Both the position numbers and the translations under genes were made by a program. The notes below the pieces were generated by a model that was not told where the DNA came from, searched no databases, and saw only the letters and a program-made list of their open reading frames with translations. Positions 24,323 through 33,485 of a stretch of 64,000 nt of DNA are shown in pieces. The DNA is from Bacillota bacterium. GTDB taxonomy: Bacteria; Bacillota; Clostridia; Oscillospirales; Ruminococcaceae. The stretch lies in NCBI GenBank assembly GCA_023415575.1, contig JAEZKF010000028.1, positions 82,372 to 146,371 on the forward strand, written 5' to 3'. How positions within the stretch are numbered: the stretch's first letter is position 1; each line of letters opens with the position of its first letter.

Positions 24323-26055
24323 AGGGACTAATGTTAGGAAACGAGGCGGTAGCAAGAGGGCTGTATGAGGCCGGCGTTACGGTAGTATCCAGCTACCCCG
24401 GAACACCCAGTACCGAAATTACCGAGTACGCCGCAAAATACGACGAAATTTACTGCGAGTGGGCGCCCAATGAGAAGGTAGCACTAGAGGTCGCTTTGGG
24501 TGCCTCAATTGGCGGAGCACGCGCCTTTAGCGGTATGAAGCACGTTGGTTTAAATGTCGCTGCCGACCCGCTGTTTACCGCGTCTTATACCGGCGTAAAT
24601 GCAGGTCTTGTTGTAGGTGTAGCCGATGACCCCGGGATGCATTCATCCCAGAATGAGCAGGATTCCAGACACTACGCCAGAGCGGCCAAGCTGCCAATGC
24701 TGGAGCCGAGCGATTCTGCCGAGTGCAAGGAGTTTACAAAGCTAGCCTTTGAACTATCCGAGCAGTTTGATACTCCGGTGCTCCTGCGCCTGAGTACGCG
24801 TGTATCTCATTCGCAGAGTGTCGTTCAAACCTGTGAAAGACCGCCTGTTGCCTTAAAGGAGTATAAAAAAGACCCTGCTAAGTATGTAATGATGCCCGCA
24901 TATGCAAAGGGTAAGCATGTCGTGGTGGAAGCGAGGATGCAAAAGCTTTTGGAGTATGCGGAAACCGCTTCGATTAACACCATCGAATACAATGATACCT
25001 CGATAGGTATTATTACTTCAGGTGTTGCATACCAGTATGCAAAGGAGGCGCTGGGGAATAAGGCCAGCTACCTAAAGCTCGGTATGGTCTATCCGCTGCC
25101 CGAAAAACTGATTGTCGAGTTTGCAGCGAAGGTCGAAAAACTCTATGTCGTAGAAGAGCTTGACGACTTTATCGAAACCCACTGTAAAAAGCTCGGTCTT
25201 TCTGTTGTCGGAAAGGAGATATTCTCCTATATCGGCGAGTACTCGCAGCGGATCATCCGTGAAAAACTACTAGGTGTGTCGACAAAGAGCCTTTCCTTTG
25301 ACGAGAATGTTCCGGTTCGCCCGCCCGTGATGTGCCCGGGCTGCCCGCACAGAGGTCTGTTCTATACACTTAACAAGCTGGGCGTTACGGTATTCGGTGA
25401 TATCGGCTGCTATACCTTAGGTGCTGCGCCGCCTCTTAACGCTTTGGATACCACCATTTGCATGGGAGCGTCCATCTCCGGCCTGCACGGCTTTAACAAG
25501 GCCCGCGGCAAGGAGAGCACGAAACAGAGCGTTGCTGTAATCGGCGACTCAACGTTTATGCATTCAGGTGTGACGGGACTGATTGATATAGCATACAATC
25601 AGGGTATTTCTACCGTACTCATCCTGGATAACTCTATCACCGGTATGACGGGCCATCAGCAGAACCCCACCACCGGTTATACAATTAAAGGTGACCCGAC
25701 GGCCAAAATCAGCATTGAGAAGCTTTGCGAGGCTATGGGCATCAACCGCGTCCGCGTAGTTGACCCCTACCGCGTCAAGGAGGTAATGTCGGTCATAAAA
25801 GAAGAGCTGGAGGTAGAAGAGCCTTCTGTAGTAATCGCGCGTCGTCCCTGTGCTCTTCTTAAAACTGTCCGCCGCGGTAAGCCGCTTACTGTGAACAGGG
25901 ATAAATGCCGCAGCTGCCGCGCCTGCTTTAAGATAGGCTGTCCGTCAATCAGCATGGTGGATGGCAAGGCCTCTATCGACAGCACCCTGTGCTTTGGTTG
26001 TGGATTGTGCGCAAGCCTTTGCACGTTTGGCGCGATGTCAGTAACAAAGGAGTAA
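24319..26055 (+). CDS. iorA: Indolepyruvate:ferredoxin oxidoreductase, alpha subunit
   Basis: A 578-residue IorA. With IorB it oxidatively decarboxylates aryl pyruvates (from Trp, Phe, Tyr) to aryl-acetyl-CoA, reducing ferredoxin. The order is: N-terminal pyrimidine domain (NEAVARGLYEAGV, SYPGTPSTEI), a middle domain, then the thiamine-diphosphate domain with CPGCPHRG, GDIGCYTLG, and GDS...N at about residues 413-440. A C-terminal two-cluster ferredoxin domain has CRSCRACFKIGC and CFGCGLCASLC. Start GTG with AAGGAGG upstream, overlapping the previous stop as GTGA. Confidence 0.96.
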   Translation: MKGLMLGNEAVARGLYEAGVTVVSSYPGTPSTEITEYAAKYDEIYCEWAPNEKVALEVALGASIGGARAFSGMKHVGLNVAADPLFTASYTGVNAGLVVGVADDPGMHSSQNEQDSRHYARAAKLPMLEPSDSAECKEFTKLAFELSEQFDTPVLLRLSTRVSHSQSVVQTCERPPVALKEYKKDPAKYVMMPAYAKGKHVVVEARMQKLLEYAETASINTIEYNDTSIGIITSGVAYQYAKEALGNKASYLKLGMVYPLPEKLIVEFAAKVEKLYVVEELDDFIETHCKKLGLSVVGKEIFSYIGEYSQRIIREKLLGVSTKSLSFDENVPVRPPVMCPGCPHRGLFYTLNKLGVTVFGDIGCYTLGAAPPLNALDTTICMGASISGLHGFNKARGKESTKQSVAVIGDSTFMHSGVTGLIDIAYNQGISTVLILDNSITGMTGHQQNPTTGYTIKGDPTAKISIEKLCEAMGINRVRVVDPYRVKEVMSVIKEELEVEEPSVVIARRPCALLKTVRRGKPLTVNRDKCRSCRACFKIGCPSISMVDGKASIDSTLCFGCGLCASLCTFGAMSVTKE

Positions 26056-26126
26056 TTTAACCGAATCAATACATACCTAAGATGATGAACGCAACCTTGT
26101 AAAGGATCATTTTGGGGAAAGGAACG

Positions 26127-26726
26127 ATGATTTTGGCAACTGAAAATAAAAGTATTATGATTGTTGGTGTAGGCGGACAGGGTTCGCTGCTTGCAAGTAA
26201 GCTGTTAGGACATGTCCTGCTTGCCGAAGGGTATGATGTAAAGGTTTCCGAGGTTCACGGTATGTCGCAGCGCGGCGGCTCGGTAGTAACCTATGTTAAG
26301 TACGGCGAAAAGGTCTATTCGCCCATTGTAGACCTCGGCGAGGCCGATTTGATTATTTCATTTGAGCTGTTAGAAGCAGCGCGTTATGTACCCTACCTAA
26401 AGGAGGGTGCAACCATCATTGTCAACACACAGCGAATCGACCCCATGCCGGTCATTACCGGTACTGCGACCTATCCCGACGAGATTGTACAGAAGATTAA
26501 GGCAAAGGGGATACATATTGCAGACGTGGACGCCTTGGACCTTGCGCTCAAGGCAGGCAATGCGAAGGCAGTCAACGTAGTGCTCATGGGTGTACTATCC
26601 AACTATATGAATATTGATAAATCCGTGTGGTTAAATGCTATCGATGAGTGTGTTCCAGAACGGTTCCGCGAATTAAACCGTAACGCCTTTGAGATTGGCA
26701 AGAGCGTCAAAGTTACGGTTCAATAA
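26127..26726 (+). CDS. iorB: Indolepyruvate:ferredoxin oxidoreductase, beta subunit
   Basis: About 199 residues of the gamma-type 2-oxoacid:ferredoxin oxidoreductase fold. It has [17 protein letters not shown] at the N-terminus and the signature [12 protein letters not shown], followed by [18 protein letters not shown]. It pairs with IorA. The start is ATG 26127 or TTG 26133; AAAGGA is three bases from the first and nine from the second, so the TTG may be the true start. Confidence 0.94.
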   Translation: MILATENKSIMIVGVGGQGSLLASKLLGHVLLAEGYDVKVSEVHGMSQRGGSVVTYVKYGEKVYSPIVDLGEADLIISFELLEAARYVPYLKEGATIIVNTQRIDPMPVITGTATYPDEIVQKIKAKGIHIADVDALDLALKAGNAKAVNVVLMGVLSNYMNIDKSVWLNAIDECVPERFRELNRNAFEIGKSVKVTVQ

Positions 26727-26749
26727 ATTATCATTGGGGGGAATATCAA

Positions 26750-28057
26750 ATGTGCCAACATTACTTGACACCCGAGATTGAGACCGCGCCGCTGCACGAG
26801 CTGCGCAGCCTACAGTCGCTCAGACTGTCCCAGACAATCCGCAAGGTCTATGAGAACGTACCATATTACAGAGCAAGGATGGATGAAATCGGCGTAACTC
26901 CTGCTGACATCCAATCGGTTGATGACCTTTCTAAACTGCCTTTTACCGTTAAGCAGGACCTGCGCGATAACTACCCCTATGGGATGTTTGCGGTACCGAT
27001 GGATCAGATTGTGCGTATCCATGCATCCTCAGGTACAACCGGTAAGCAGACGGTTGTTGGATATACGCAGAAGGATATTGATGCGTGGCGCGAGATTACC
27101 GCACGTTCACTGATTGCGGCAGGTGCGACTACTAAGGATTTCGTACATATCGCTTACGGCTATGGCCTCTTTACTGGTGGACTTGGTATGCACTACGGCG
27201 CGGAGGCCATGGGTGCATCGGTTATCCCTGTATCTACCGGAAATACACAGCGGCAGATTCAAATTATGCTTGATTATGGCTCCAGCATCCTATGCGCCAC
27301 ACCGTCCTATGCAATCCATCTGGGCGAGACACTAAAGGAGATGGGCCACGACAAGTCTGAGCTGAAACTCAAAGCAGGCATCTTTGGTGCAGAGCCGTGG
27401 ACGGAGAATATGCGCAAGGAGATTGAAAACCTGCTTGGGCTTAAGGCGTATGATATCTATGGCCTTTCTGAGGTTATGGGACCGGGTGTATCCTTTGAGT
27501 GCTCTGAGCAGACCGGTATGCACATCAACGAGGATCACTTCATTGCGGAGATCATCGATCCCGATACAGGCGAGGTACTGCCGGAGGGTGCGCAGGGAGA
27601 ACTGGTATTCACCGCCATCACCAAAGAGGCGCTGCCCCTTATCCGTTACAGAACAAGGGATATTGCAACGCTGTCCCGCAAGCCCTGTTCCTGCGGCAGA
27701 ACCTTTATTAAGATGTCAAAGCCCTGTGGCAGAACAGATGATATGCTCATTATCCGCGGCGTAAACGTATTCCCGTCACAGGTTGAAAGCGTACTCCTCT
27801 CCCTTGGTCAGACTGCTCCGCATTACGTTTTGATTGTTGACCGTATCGATAACCTCGATACGCTGGAGATTCAGGTTGAAATGTCAAACGAGATGTTCTC
27901 GGACGCGGTGCGCTATATCGAGGAGCAGGAAAGAAAGATTCGCCATGCAGTGGAATCCACGCTTGGCATTTCTGCAAAGGTCCGCATTGTTGAGCCCAAA
28001 ACAATCGCAAGAAGCGAAGGTAAGGCGAAGCGCGTTATTGATAAGCGCAAGCTGTAA
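26750..28057 (+). CDS. Phenylacetate-CoA ligase family protein, copy 2
   Basis: A 435-residue paralogue of the ligase at 23006, with the same order of motifs: [36 protein letters not shown] and [28 protein letters not shown] zinc-type Cys pair is shared with copy 1 (CDCGRTH). The two copies share most motifs but differ clearly in sequence, so this is not a recent duplication and they may prefer different aryl acids. It lies 23 bases after iorB with a GGGGGG SD site, in the same operon. Confidence 0.92.
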   Translation: MCQHYLTPEIETAPLHELRSLQSLRLSQTIRKVYENVPYYRARMDEIGVTPADIQSVDDLSKLPFTVKQDLRDNYPYGMFAVPMDQIVRIHASSGTTGKQTVVGYTQKDIDAWREITARSLIAAGATTKDFVHIAYGYGLFTGGLGMHYGAEAMGASVIPVSTGNTQRQIQIMLDYGSSILCATPSYAIHLGETLKEMGHDKSELKLKAGIFGAEPWTENMRKEIENLLGLKAYDIYGLSEVMGPGVSFECSEQTGMHINEDHFIAEIIDPDTGEVLPEGAQGELVFTAITKEALPLIRYRTRDIATLSRKPCSCGRTFIKMSKPCGRTDDMLIIRGVNVFPSQVESVLLSLGQTAPHYVLIVDRIDNLDTLEIQVEMSNEMFSDAVRYIEEQERKIRHAVESTLGISAKVRIVEPKTIARSEGKAKRVIDKRKL

Positions 28058-28094
28058 TGATCGTTAAGTCTACCATAAACGCATTACTTTATGG

Positions 28095-28100
28095 TATAAT
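28095..28100 (+). promoter_or_regulatory. Possible extended -10 promoter ahead of the ACT gene
   Basis: TGGTATAAT is an extended -10 element; no good -35 is visible. It could give internal transcription of the ACT-domain gene. Confidence 0.4.
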
Positions 28101-28178
28101 AGTATCAGCATAATGAACCTTTGGGCTTTGTTTTTTGGGTACGCACTTCGGGCAATTTTTTACGACGGAGGGATCACC

Positions 28179-28610
28179 ATGTTTATTAAACAGCTTTCGG
28201 TTTTTGTCGAAAACAAACCCGGTCGTCTTTCGGAAATCACCAGCATTCTAGAGAAGCAGCAAATCGATATCCGTGCGCTCTCCATTGCCGATACAACCGA
28301 CTTTGGCATTTTGCGCCTGATAGTAAACAATCCTGACGAAGCGGAGAAATCCTTAAAGGATGCAGGCTTTGCGGTATCGCTTACTCAGGTAATCGCTATC
28401 GGCATTGAGGATAAGCCGGGCGGACTTTCCAAAGCGCTCAAAATGCTCTTAGACGCAAACATCGGTGTAGAGTATATGTATGCGTTTATCAGCAGAGAGG
28501 GTGAAAAGGCATACGTAATTCTCCGAGTAGAGGATAACGAAAAGGCCGTAACCATGTTCCGCAATAACGGCATTGAATTGCTAGCGAGCTCAGACATCTA
28601 TTCCATGTAG
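28179..28610 (+). CDS. Tandem ACT-domain protein
   Basis: A 143-residue protein made of two ACT domains: FIKQLSVFVENKPGRLSEIT (given in full as one strand-helix unit of 20 residues) and AIGIEDKPGGLSKALKML. ACT domains bind amino acids. Proteins of this kind sit beside PaaK and IorAB genes in many anaerobes and are thought to sense aromatic amino acids, but what this one controls is unknown. ATG 28179 has GGAGG seven bases upstream. Confidence 0.88.
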   Translation: MFIKQLSVFVENKPGRLSEITSILEKQQIDIRALSIADTTDFGILRLIVNNPDEAEKSLKDAGFAVSLTQVIAIGIEDKPGGLSKALKMLLDANIGVEYMYAFISREGEKAYVILRVEDNEKAVTMFRNNGIELLASSDIYSM

Positions 28611-28616
28611 CAGTAG

Positions 28617-28650
28617 AACGTGCGGAGCCAAAAAAGGCTCCGCACGTTTT
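28617..28650 (+). terminator. Intrinsic terminator of the paaK-ior-ACT locus
   Basis: AACGTGCGGAGCC, loop AAAAAA, GGCTCCGCACGTT and T residues: a perfect 13-base-pair stem. Confidence 0.93.
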
Positions 28651-28705
28651 GGTATTAGGGCAAAGGTTATTGTTATGCAACTTCTATATCACGGGGGATA
28701 AAGCA

Positions 28706-29095
28706 ATGGATATTGTAATTGGTACTACCTATAAGCAGGAATGGACAGTTACCGAGGACATGCTCGCTAAGAACATGAAAAGCGGCGCGGTTTCGGTATT
28801 CGCCACACCGATGATGATAGCGCTTTTGGAGAGCGCTGCGAGCGATTGCCTGCAACAGTTTTTAGATGAGGGAGTTATCAGTGTAGGTGCAAGTATTTCA
28901 ACTTCACACATAGCAGCAACGCCGCTCGGCATGAAGGTTTGGGCAATTGCGGAGATTACCGGCGTAGAAGGGCGACGGGTTGATTTTAAGGTCACGGCAT
29001 ACGACGAGGTAGAGAAGATAGGCGAAGGGGTTCATTCCCGCGTGTTTTTAGACAAACAGAGGTTTGAGCAAAAGGCTTTGGGCAAAATGAAATAA
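28706..29095 (+). CDS. Hotdog-fold thioesterase (FlK-like)
   Basis: A 129-residue single-domain hotdog thioesterase of the fluoroacetyl-CoA thioesterase-like family. The likely catalytic residues are Thr and Glu in FATPMMIALLESAA and His in STSHIAATPLG. It hydrolyses an acyl-CoA; position after the aryl-acetyl-CoA-producing genes suggests CoA release from that pool, but the substrate is not shown. ATG 28706 has GGGGG eight bases upstream. It has its own terminators on both sides, so it is a separate unit. Confidence 0.82.
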   Translation: MDIVIGTTYKQEWTVTEDMLAKNMKSGAVSVFATPMMIALLESAASDCLQQFLDEGVISVGASISTSHIAATPLGMKVWAIAEITGVEGRRVDFKVTAYDEVEKIGEGVHSRVFLDKQRFEQKALGKMK

Positions 29096-29110
29096 TGTAT
29101 AACGGTAAAT

Positions 29111-29153
29111 GACCTTTTCACTTGGCAAAAAGACGGTGAGAAGGTCTTTTTTT
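29111..29153 (+). terminator. Intrinsic terminator after the thioesterase
   Basis: GACCTTTTCAC pairs with GTGAGAAGGTC and is followed by seven T. Confidence 0.88.
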
Positions 29154-29250
29154 GTGGTTATTTGTAAAAAATATGTTGACAATAACGGTACTGTGTATAA
29201 AAAATTGACCAAGGTTAAGATATTATTAGTGAGAATATCGATTGTTTGTT

Positions 29251-29273
29251 AAATCAAAGATAATGTTTGATTT
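29251..29273. promoter_or_regulatory. Operator-like dyad in the pflB upstream region
   Basis: AAATCAAA, seven bases, TTTGATTT is a perfect 8-base inverted repeat 76 bases upstream of pflB. TTGTTAAAT, one half of a Rex-type site, overlaps its left edge, but the other half is missing. The regulator cannot be named. Confidence 0.55.
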
Positions 29274-29348
29274 GGGAGAAAAAAAGGAGTATTCTAATAA
29301 TGTAATATATACTATTTTAATAGATATTCAGGAAGGGTAGGGATTAAC

Positions 29349-31568
29349 ATGTCTGAGTTTAAAAAGGGAAAATGGATGGAGCATATCGACGTAAGAGATT
29401 TCATTGTAAGAAACTATACGCCCTACGATGGTGATGACAGCTTCCTTGCTGGCCCCACTGAAAGAACATCCAAGCTATGGGATAAGGTAAAGGTGCTCAT
29501 GGAACAGGAGCGCAAGGCTGGCGGTGTGCTTGATATTGATGAGCATAATATCTCCACCATTACATCTCATGCTCCCGGATACATCGACCGTGAACTTGAG
29601 CAGGTGGTGGGTCTTCAGACCGACGAGCCTTTAAAACGTGCTATCATGCCTTTTGGCGGCATTCGTATGGTTCGCACTTCGCTGGAAGCCTATGGACGTC
29701 AGATGGATCCGGAGGTTGAGCACGTATTCAAATATCGTAAAACCCACAACGACGGTGTGTTTGACGCATATACCGACAACATGAAGGCAGCAAGACACAG
29801 TGGTATTATCACAGGCCTTCCTGATGCATACGGCCGCGGACGCATCATTGGCGACTATCGCCGTGTTCCGCTCTATGGTGTAGATTACCTGATTGAGCAG
29901 AAAAAGCGCGCAAAGGCCGATTATGTATTTGACATCATCAACGAGGATGTTATTCAGCTTCGGGAGGAGATCTCGGAGCAGATTCGCTCGCTTGAAGAAC
30001 TCAAGGCAATGGCAAGCAGCTATGGCTTTGACATCTCCAAGCCTGCAACTGATACAAAAGAGGCCATTCAGTGGCTATATTTCGGCTATCTTGCCGCTAT
30101 CAAAGAGCAAAACGGCGCCGCAATGTCGCTGGGTAGAGTGTCTACCTTCTTGGATATTTATGCAGAGCGTGACCTCGCCGAAGGTAAGTATACCGAGGAG
30201 GAGATTCAGGAGTTTGTCGACCACTTCGTTATGAAGCTGCGTATGGTACGCTTCCTGCGCACCCCCTCATACGATGAGCTCTTCTCGGGTGACCCCACAT
30301 GGGTAACCGAGTCCATTGGCGGCATCGGTGTGGACGGCAGACATATGGTTACAAAGATGAGCTTCCGTTTCCTGCACACCCTTGTCAACCTCGGAGCTGC
30401 TCCCGAGCCCAACATGACAGTTCTGTGGAGTCAGCGCCTGCCTGAGAACTTTAAGAAGTTCTGTGCCCGCGTATCGATGGAGACTTCGTCTATCCAATAC
30501 GAGAACGATGACCTCATGCGTCCGGAGTTCGGCGATGACTACGGTATTGCTTGCTGCGTTTCCGCTATGAAGATCGGCAAGATGATGCAGTTCTTTGGCG
30601 CGCGTGCAAACCTTGCAAAGGCACTTCTGTATGCGCTCAACGGCGGCCGCGATGAAAAGAGCGGTGCTCAGGTCGGCCCGGAAATTGCACCGATTGTCTC
30701 GGACGAAGCACTTGACTTTGGCGAGGTATGGCGCAAGTACGATGCAATCTGTGACTGGCTGTCTCGCCTGTATATCAACACCTTAAACATCATCCACTAT
30801 ATGCACGATAAATACTGCTACGAGCGTATCCAGATGGCGCTGCACGACGAGGAGATTATCCGTACCTCTGCCTGCGGTCTCGCTGGATTGTCGGTTGTAG
30901 TAGACTCCCTGAGTGCTATTAAGTATGCGAAGGTGCATCCCATCCGCAACGAAGACGGCCTGACCGTCGACTTTAAGATAGAGGGCGATTTCCCGAAGTT
31001 CGGCAACAACGATCCGCGCGCAAACGAGCTTGCCCGCACGGTTACCGAGCACTTTATGAGAAAGCTTGCTAAGCACCGCACCTATCGTCACTCTATCCCC
31101 ACAATGAGCATTCTTACCATCACCTCCAATGTTGTATACGGCAAGAAGACCGGTGCTACCCCCGATGGACGCAAGGCCGGCGAGCCTTTTGCACCTGGTG
31201 CAAATCCCATGCACGGTCGCGACGTCAACGGTTGTGTTGCATCGATGATGTCGGTTGCATCGCTGCCCTACAGCTATTCCAAGGATGGTATCTCCTACAC
31301 CTTCTCAATTGTTCCTGCTGCACTCGGTAAGGATAAAGAGCAGGGTGTAAGCAACCTTGTATCCTTGATGGACGGCTACTTTGCAGAGGGCGGACACCAC
31401 ATTAACGTCAACATCATCAATCGTGAGGTTCTGCTGGATGCTATGGAACATCCGGAGTTATATCCTCAGTTAACCATCCGTGTATCGGGATATGCGGTTA
31501 ACTTTATTAAGCTGACTCGTGAACAGCAGCTTGATGTAATAAACCGTACGTTCCATACCCGCTTCTAA
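29349..31568 (+). CDS. pflB: Formate C-acetyltransferase (pyruvate formate-lyase)
   Basis: A 739-residue glycyl-radical enzyme that converts pyruvate and CoA to acetyl-CoA and formate. The adjacent active-site cysteines are in [11 protein letters not shown] (about residue 400). The C-terminal glycyl-radical loop is RVSGYAVNF near residue 717, where the activase places the radical. Length and motifs match authentic PflB rather than glycerol or choline lyases. SD GGAAGGG is upstream. The activase gene follows after 24 bases. Oxygen-sensitive, consistent with an anaerobe. Confidence 0.97.
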   Translation: MSEFKKGKWMEHIDVRDFIVRNYTPYDGDDSFLAGPTERTSKLWDKVKVLMEQERKAGGVLDIDEHNISTITSHAPGYIDRELEQVVGLQTDEPLKRAIMPFGGIRMVRTSLEAYGRQMDPEVEHVFKYRKTHNDGVFDAYTDNMKAARHSGIITGLPDAYGRGRIIGDYRRVPLYGVDYLIEQKKRAKADYVFDIINEDVIQLREEISEQIRSLEELKAMASSYGFDISKPATDTKEAIQWLYFGYLAAIKEQNGAAMSLGRVSTFLDIYAERDLAEGKYTEEEIQEFVDHFVMKLRMVRFLRTPSYDELFSGDPTWVTESIGGIGVDGRHMVTKMSFRFLHTLVNLGAAPEPNMTVLWSQRLPENFKKFCARVSMETSSIQYENDDLMRPEFGDDYGIACCVSAMKIGKMMQFFGARANLAKALLYALNGGRDEKSGAQVGPEIAPIVSDEALDFGEVWRKYDAICDWLSRLYINTLNIIHYMHDKYCYERIQMALHDEEIIRTSACGLAGLSVVVDSLSAIKYAKVHPIRNEDGLTVDFKIEGDFPKFGNNDPRANELARTVTEHFMRKLAKHRTYRHSIPTMSILTITSNVVYGKKTGATPDGRKAGEPFAPGANPMHGRDVNGCVASMMSVASLPYSYSKDGISYTFSIVPAALGKDKEQGVSNLVSLMDGYFAEGGHHINVNIINREVLLDAMEHPELYPQLTIRVSGYAVNFIKLTREQQLDVINRTFHTRF

Positions 31569-31592
31569 GCTTGTTAAGGTAAGGGGATTGCA

Positions 31593-32321
31593 TTGCAATT
31601 AGAGTTGAAAGGACGCATCCACTCGGTGGAAACCTTTGGCGCAGTTGATGGCCCCGGTGTACGCTTTGTCGTGTTCTTTCAGGGCTGCCCGCTTCGTTGC
31701 CTGTATTGCCATAACCCCGATTCGTGGAATGTCAACAGCGGAACAGAGAGAACCGTAGGGGAACTTCTTGCGGAGATCGTCCGATACAAGAGCTTCATCA
31801 AAAACGGCGGCGTAACGCTTTCGGGCGGCGAACCCTTATTACAGCATGAGTTTGCTAGAGAGCTGCTTGCCGGCTGCCGCGCTGAAGGGCTGCATACGGC
31901 GATTGATACCTCCGGGTGTATTCCAATATCGGTATGCAAGGACGCAGTTGATGAAGCAGATTTGATTCTGCTTGACATCAAAGCGGTGGATACCTTGCTT
32001 GCCAAAGAGATAAGCGGTATGGGCAACGAACACGCACTCGAAATGCTACGTTACTGCGAAAGCACCAATAAATCGGTGTGGATTCGCCATGTACTGGTAC
32101 CCGGCTATACACTGGATACCGAACAGGCCCATCGCTTGGGTAAATTATTAAAGCCGTTTCACTGCGTAAAGAAGGTTGAGCTTTTGCCGTTTCACAAAAT
32201 GGGCGAGTATAAGTGGGATGAACTCAAGATAGAGTACACCCTTACAGACATACTCCCTCCCGAACCAGACCAAGTGGAAGAGATAAAATCTATATTAAAA
32301 AGCTACGGTTTAACCGTATAA
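31593..32321 (+). CDS. pflA: Pyruvate formate-lyase activating enzyme (radical SAM)
   Basis: A 242-residue radical SAM activase. The [4Fe-4S]-binding CxxxCxxC is CPLRCLYC near residues 30-37, followed by HNPDSW, the GGVTLSGGEPLLQ SAM motif, and DTSGC. It abstracts hydrogen from the PflB glycine. The start is TTG with AAGGGG six bases upstream. Same operon as pflB. Confidence 0.95.
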   Translation: MQLELKGRIHSVETFGAVDGPGVRFVVFFQGCPLRCLYCHNPDSWNVNSGTERTVGELLAEIVRYKSFIKNGGVTLSGGEPLLQHEFARELLAGCRAEGLHTAIDTSGCIPISVCKDAVDEADLILLDIKAVDTLLAKEISGMGNEHALEMLRYCESTNKSVWIRHVLVPGYTLDTEQAHRLGKLLKPFHCVKKVELLPFHKMGEYKWDELKIEYTLTDILPPEPDQVEEIKSILKSYGLTV

Positions 32322-32323
32322 TG

Positions 32324-32359
32324 AAAGAAGGCTACTGTCAAAGCAGTAGCCTTCTTTTT
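32324..32359. terminator. Bidirectional terminator pflA/DinB
   Basis: AAAGAAGGCTACTG, loop TCAAAG, CAGTAGCCTTCTTT; perfect 14-base-pair stem between convergent genes. Confidence 0.93.
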
Positions 32360-32873
32360 ATTCCTCTTCGTTGTAAGCATACCAGTCTGATTCGGGAAGG
32401 CCCAGACTGCGCAGTATGCCGTTGAGATAGCCGATGTTATACATGATATGACGAATCTGTGTCATGATGACATCGGCATAGGTCAGGTTTTCTTGCCCTT
32501 CAATGACAGGAACGGCTAAGCGGTTATCATCTAAAAGGGAAAAGAAAAGCTTTACCTTTGCAAAAAGCCTGTTGATGTATTCCAACATATCCGCTCTGGT
32601 GATAAACAGGGAGCTGTCCACAGGGTGTTCAAACTCTGGTGGGATGCGCTCATCAAAAACCATGCTTTTGAAATTATCGTTATCAAAATCAGGCCTCAAC
32701 CAGTAATCAATGAAATAGGCAACGTGATACACATGGTACCAAAACGGTAAGCCGTTGTAGGTTTGATACCAGACATTATCGTTGCACACTTCCACTAGTG
32801 TTTGTAACATGCGCATTGAGGAATCCAGTTGGTTGAACGAGGCATTGGTTACAACATAGTTGTCATTTTGCAT
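32358..32873 (-). CDS. DinB superfamily protein
   Basis: A 171-residue helical protein of the DinB/YfiT-like superfamily. PFWYHVYHVAYFIDYWL near residues 44-60 has the first conserved His pair, and MTQIRHIMYNIGYLNGILR near the C-terminus has the last His, together the metal-binding triad typical of the fold. Members include thiol-dependent S-transferases and damage-inducible proteins of unknown role. ATG 32873 has AAAGGA about ten bases upstream. It is preceded on the same strand by a PadR-type regulator 60 bases away. Confidence 0.8.
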   Translation of the reverse strand: MQNDNYVVTNASFNQLDSSMRMLQTLVEVCNDNVWYQTYNGLPFWYHVYHVAYFIDYWLRPDFDNDNFKSMVFDERIPPEFEHPVDSSLFITRADMLEYINRLFAKVKLFFSLLDDNRLAVPVIEGQENLTYADVIMTQIRHIMYNIGYLNGILRSLGLPESDWYAYNEEE

Positions 32874-32933
32874 CTCGATACATCCTTTTATGTCATATAC
32901 AATAGGGTAAAAAAGGCGGGCGTGAGACACAGC

Positions 32934-33323
32934 TTACGATGATTTTAAAGCTTGGTCTACATCGATAATACCATCAATAACATCAGAGAATCTACGATAT
33001 TCCGAGATGAGGTTATCGAGGTATCGGCATCCGGCATCGGTGATTGAAAAGTAAACCCTCATGCGGTTATCATCCGAAACACTCTTTTCGCACTCCTCAA
33101 TGAACATCATTTCCTTGAGCCGATAGATTGCAATATAAAGTGTATTGAAGGCAAGATATCCGCCGCTCATGCGCTCAAGCGCACTCATCATTTCATATGT
33201 GTACATGGGCTTTGACCGCAGCATAAGCAGCACCAACATCTCGGTTGTCGCTCTCTTTAATAGATTCTTAAAACCGGAGGTATTCTCGTAGTCTGCTGGC
33301 TCTGCCAATCGCATCTTTCTCAA
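32934..33323 (-). CDS. PadR-family transcriptional regulator
   Basis: About 129 residues with a PadR winged helix: TTEMLVLLMLRSKPMYTYEM, the recognition part GGYLAFNTLYIAIYRLKEM, then the wing with YFSITDAGCRYL and a C-terminal dimerisation helix. PadR proteins often repress adjacent transporters. Here a large ABC exporter diverges from it, so that and its own operon are the likely targets. The start is TTG 33323 with AAAGGAGG seven bases upstream. Confidence 0.82.
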   Translation of the reverse strand: MRKMRLAEPADYENTSGFKNLLKRATTEMLVLLMLRSKPMYTYEMMSALERMSGGYLAFNTLYIAIYRLKEMMFIEECEKSVSDDNRMRVYFSITDAGCRYLDNLISEYRRFSDVIDGIIDVDQALKSS

Positions 33324-33366
33324 GTTTAGTCCTCCTTTCATTAGCCTTTTCAAGGCAAAATGGGAC

Positions 33367-33410
33367 AGTATGATATATATACTATAGTCTTAACAATATT
33401 AAAATGTCAA
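33367..33410 (-). promoter_or_regulatory. Promoter of padR with overlapping dyad
   Basis: Minus strand: TTGACA (33410-33405), 18 bases, TATAGT (33386-33381). The dyad AGTAT-N7-ATACT at 33367-33383 overlaps the -10 element and the expected start, a suitable place for autorepression by the PadR protein. Confidence 0.65.
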
Positions 33411-33421
33411 GTTATTTGTTG

Positions 33422-33450
33422 TTGACAAATATGTGGGGCAGTGTTATTAT
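33422..33450 (+). promoter_or_regulatory. Promoter of the ABC exporter
   Basis: TTGACA (33422-33427), 17 bases, TATTAT (33445-33450), 35 bases before the start codon and divergent from the padR promoter. Confidence 0.78.
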
Positions 33451-33485
33451 CTTCTCAAGAAATTCCATGGCAGGAGTTGAAAACT

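Noticed and set aside
29176..29201. TTGACA...TATAAA as pflB promoter
   Set aside because: The spacer is only 14 bases, too short for a sigma-A promoter; I could not settle on another.
29247..29264. Rex binding site at pflB
   Set aside because: Only the TTGTTAAAT half matches; the second half-site is absent.
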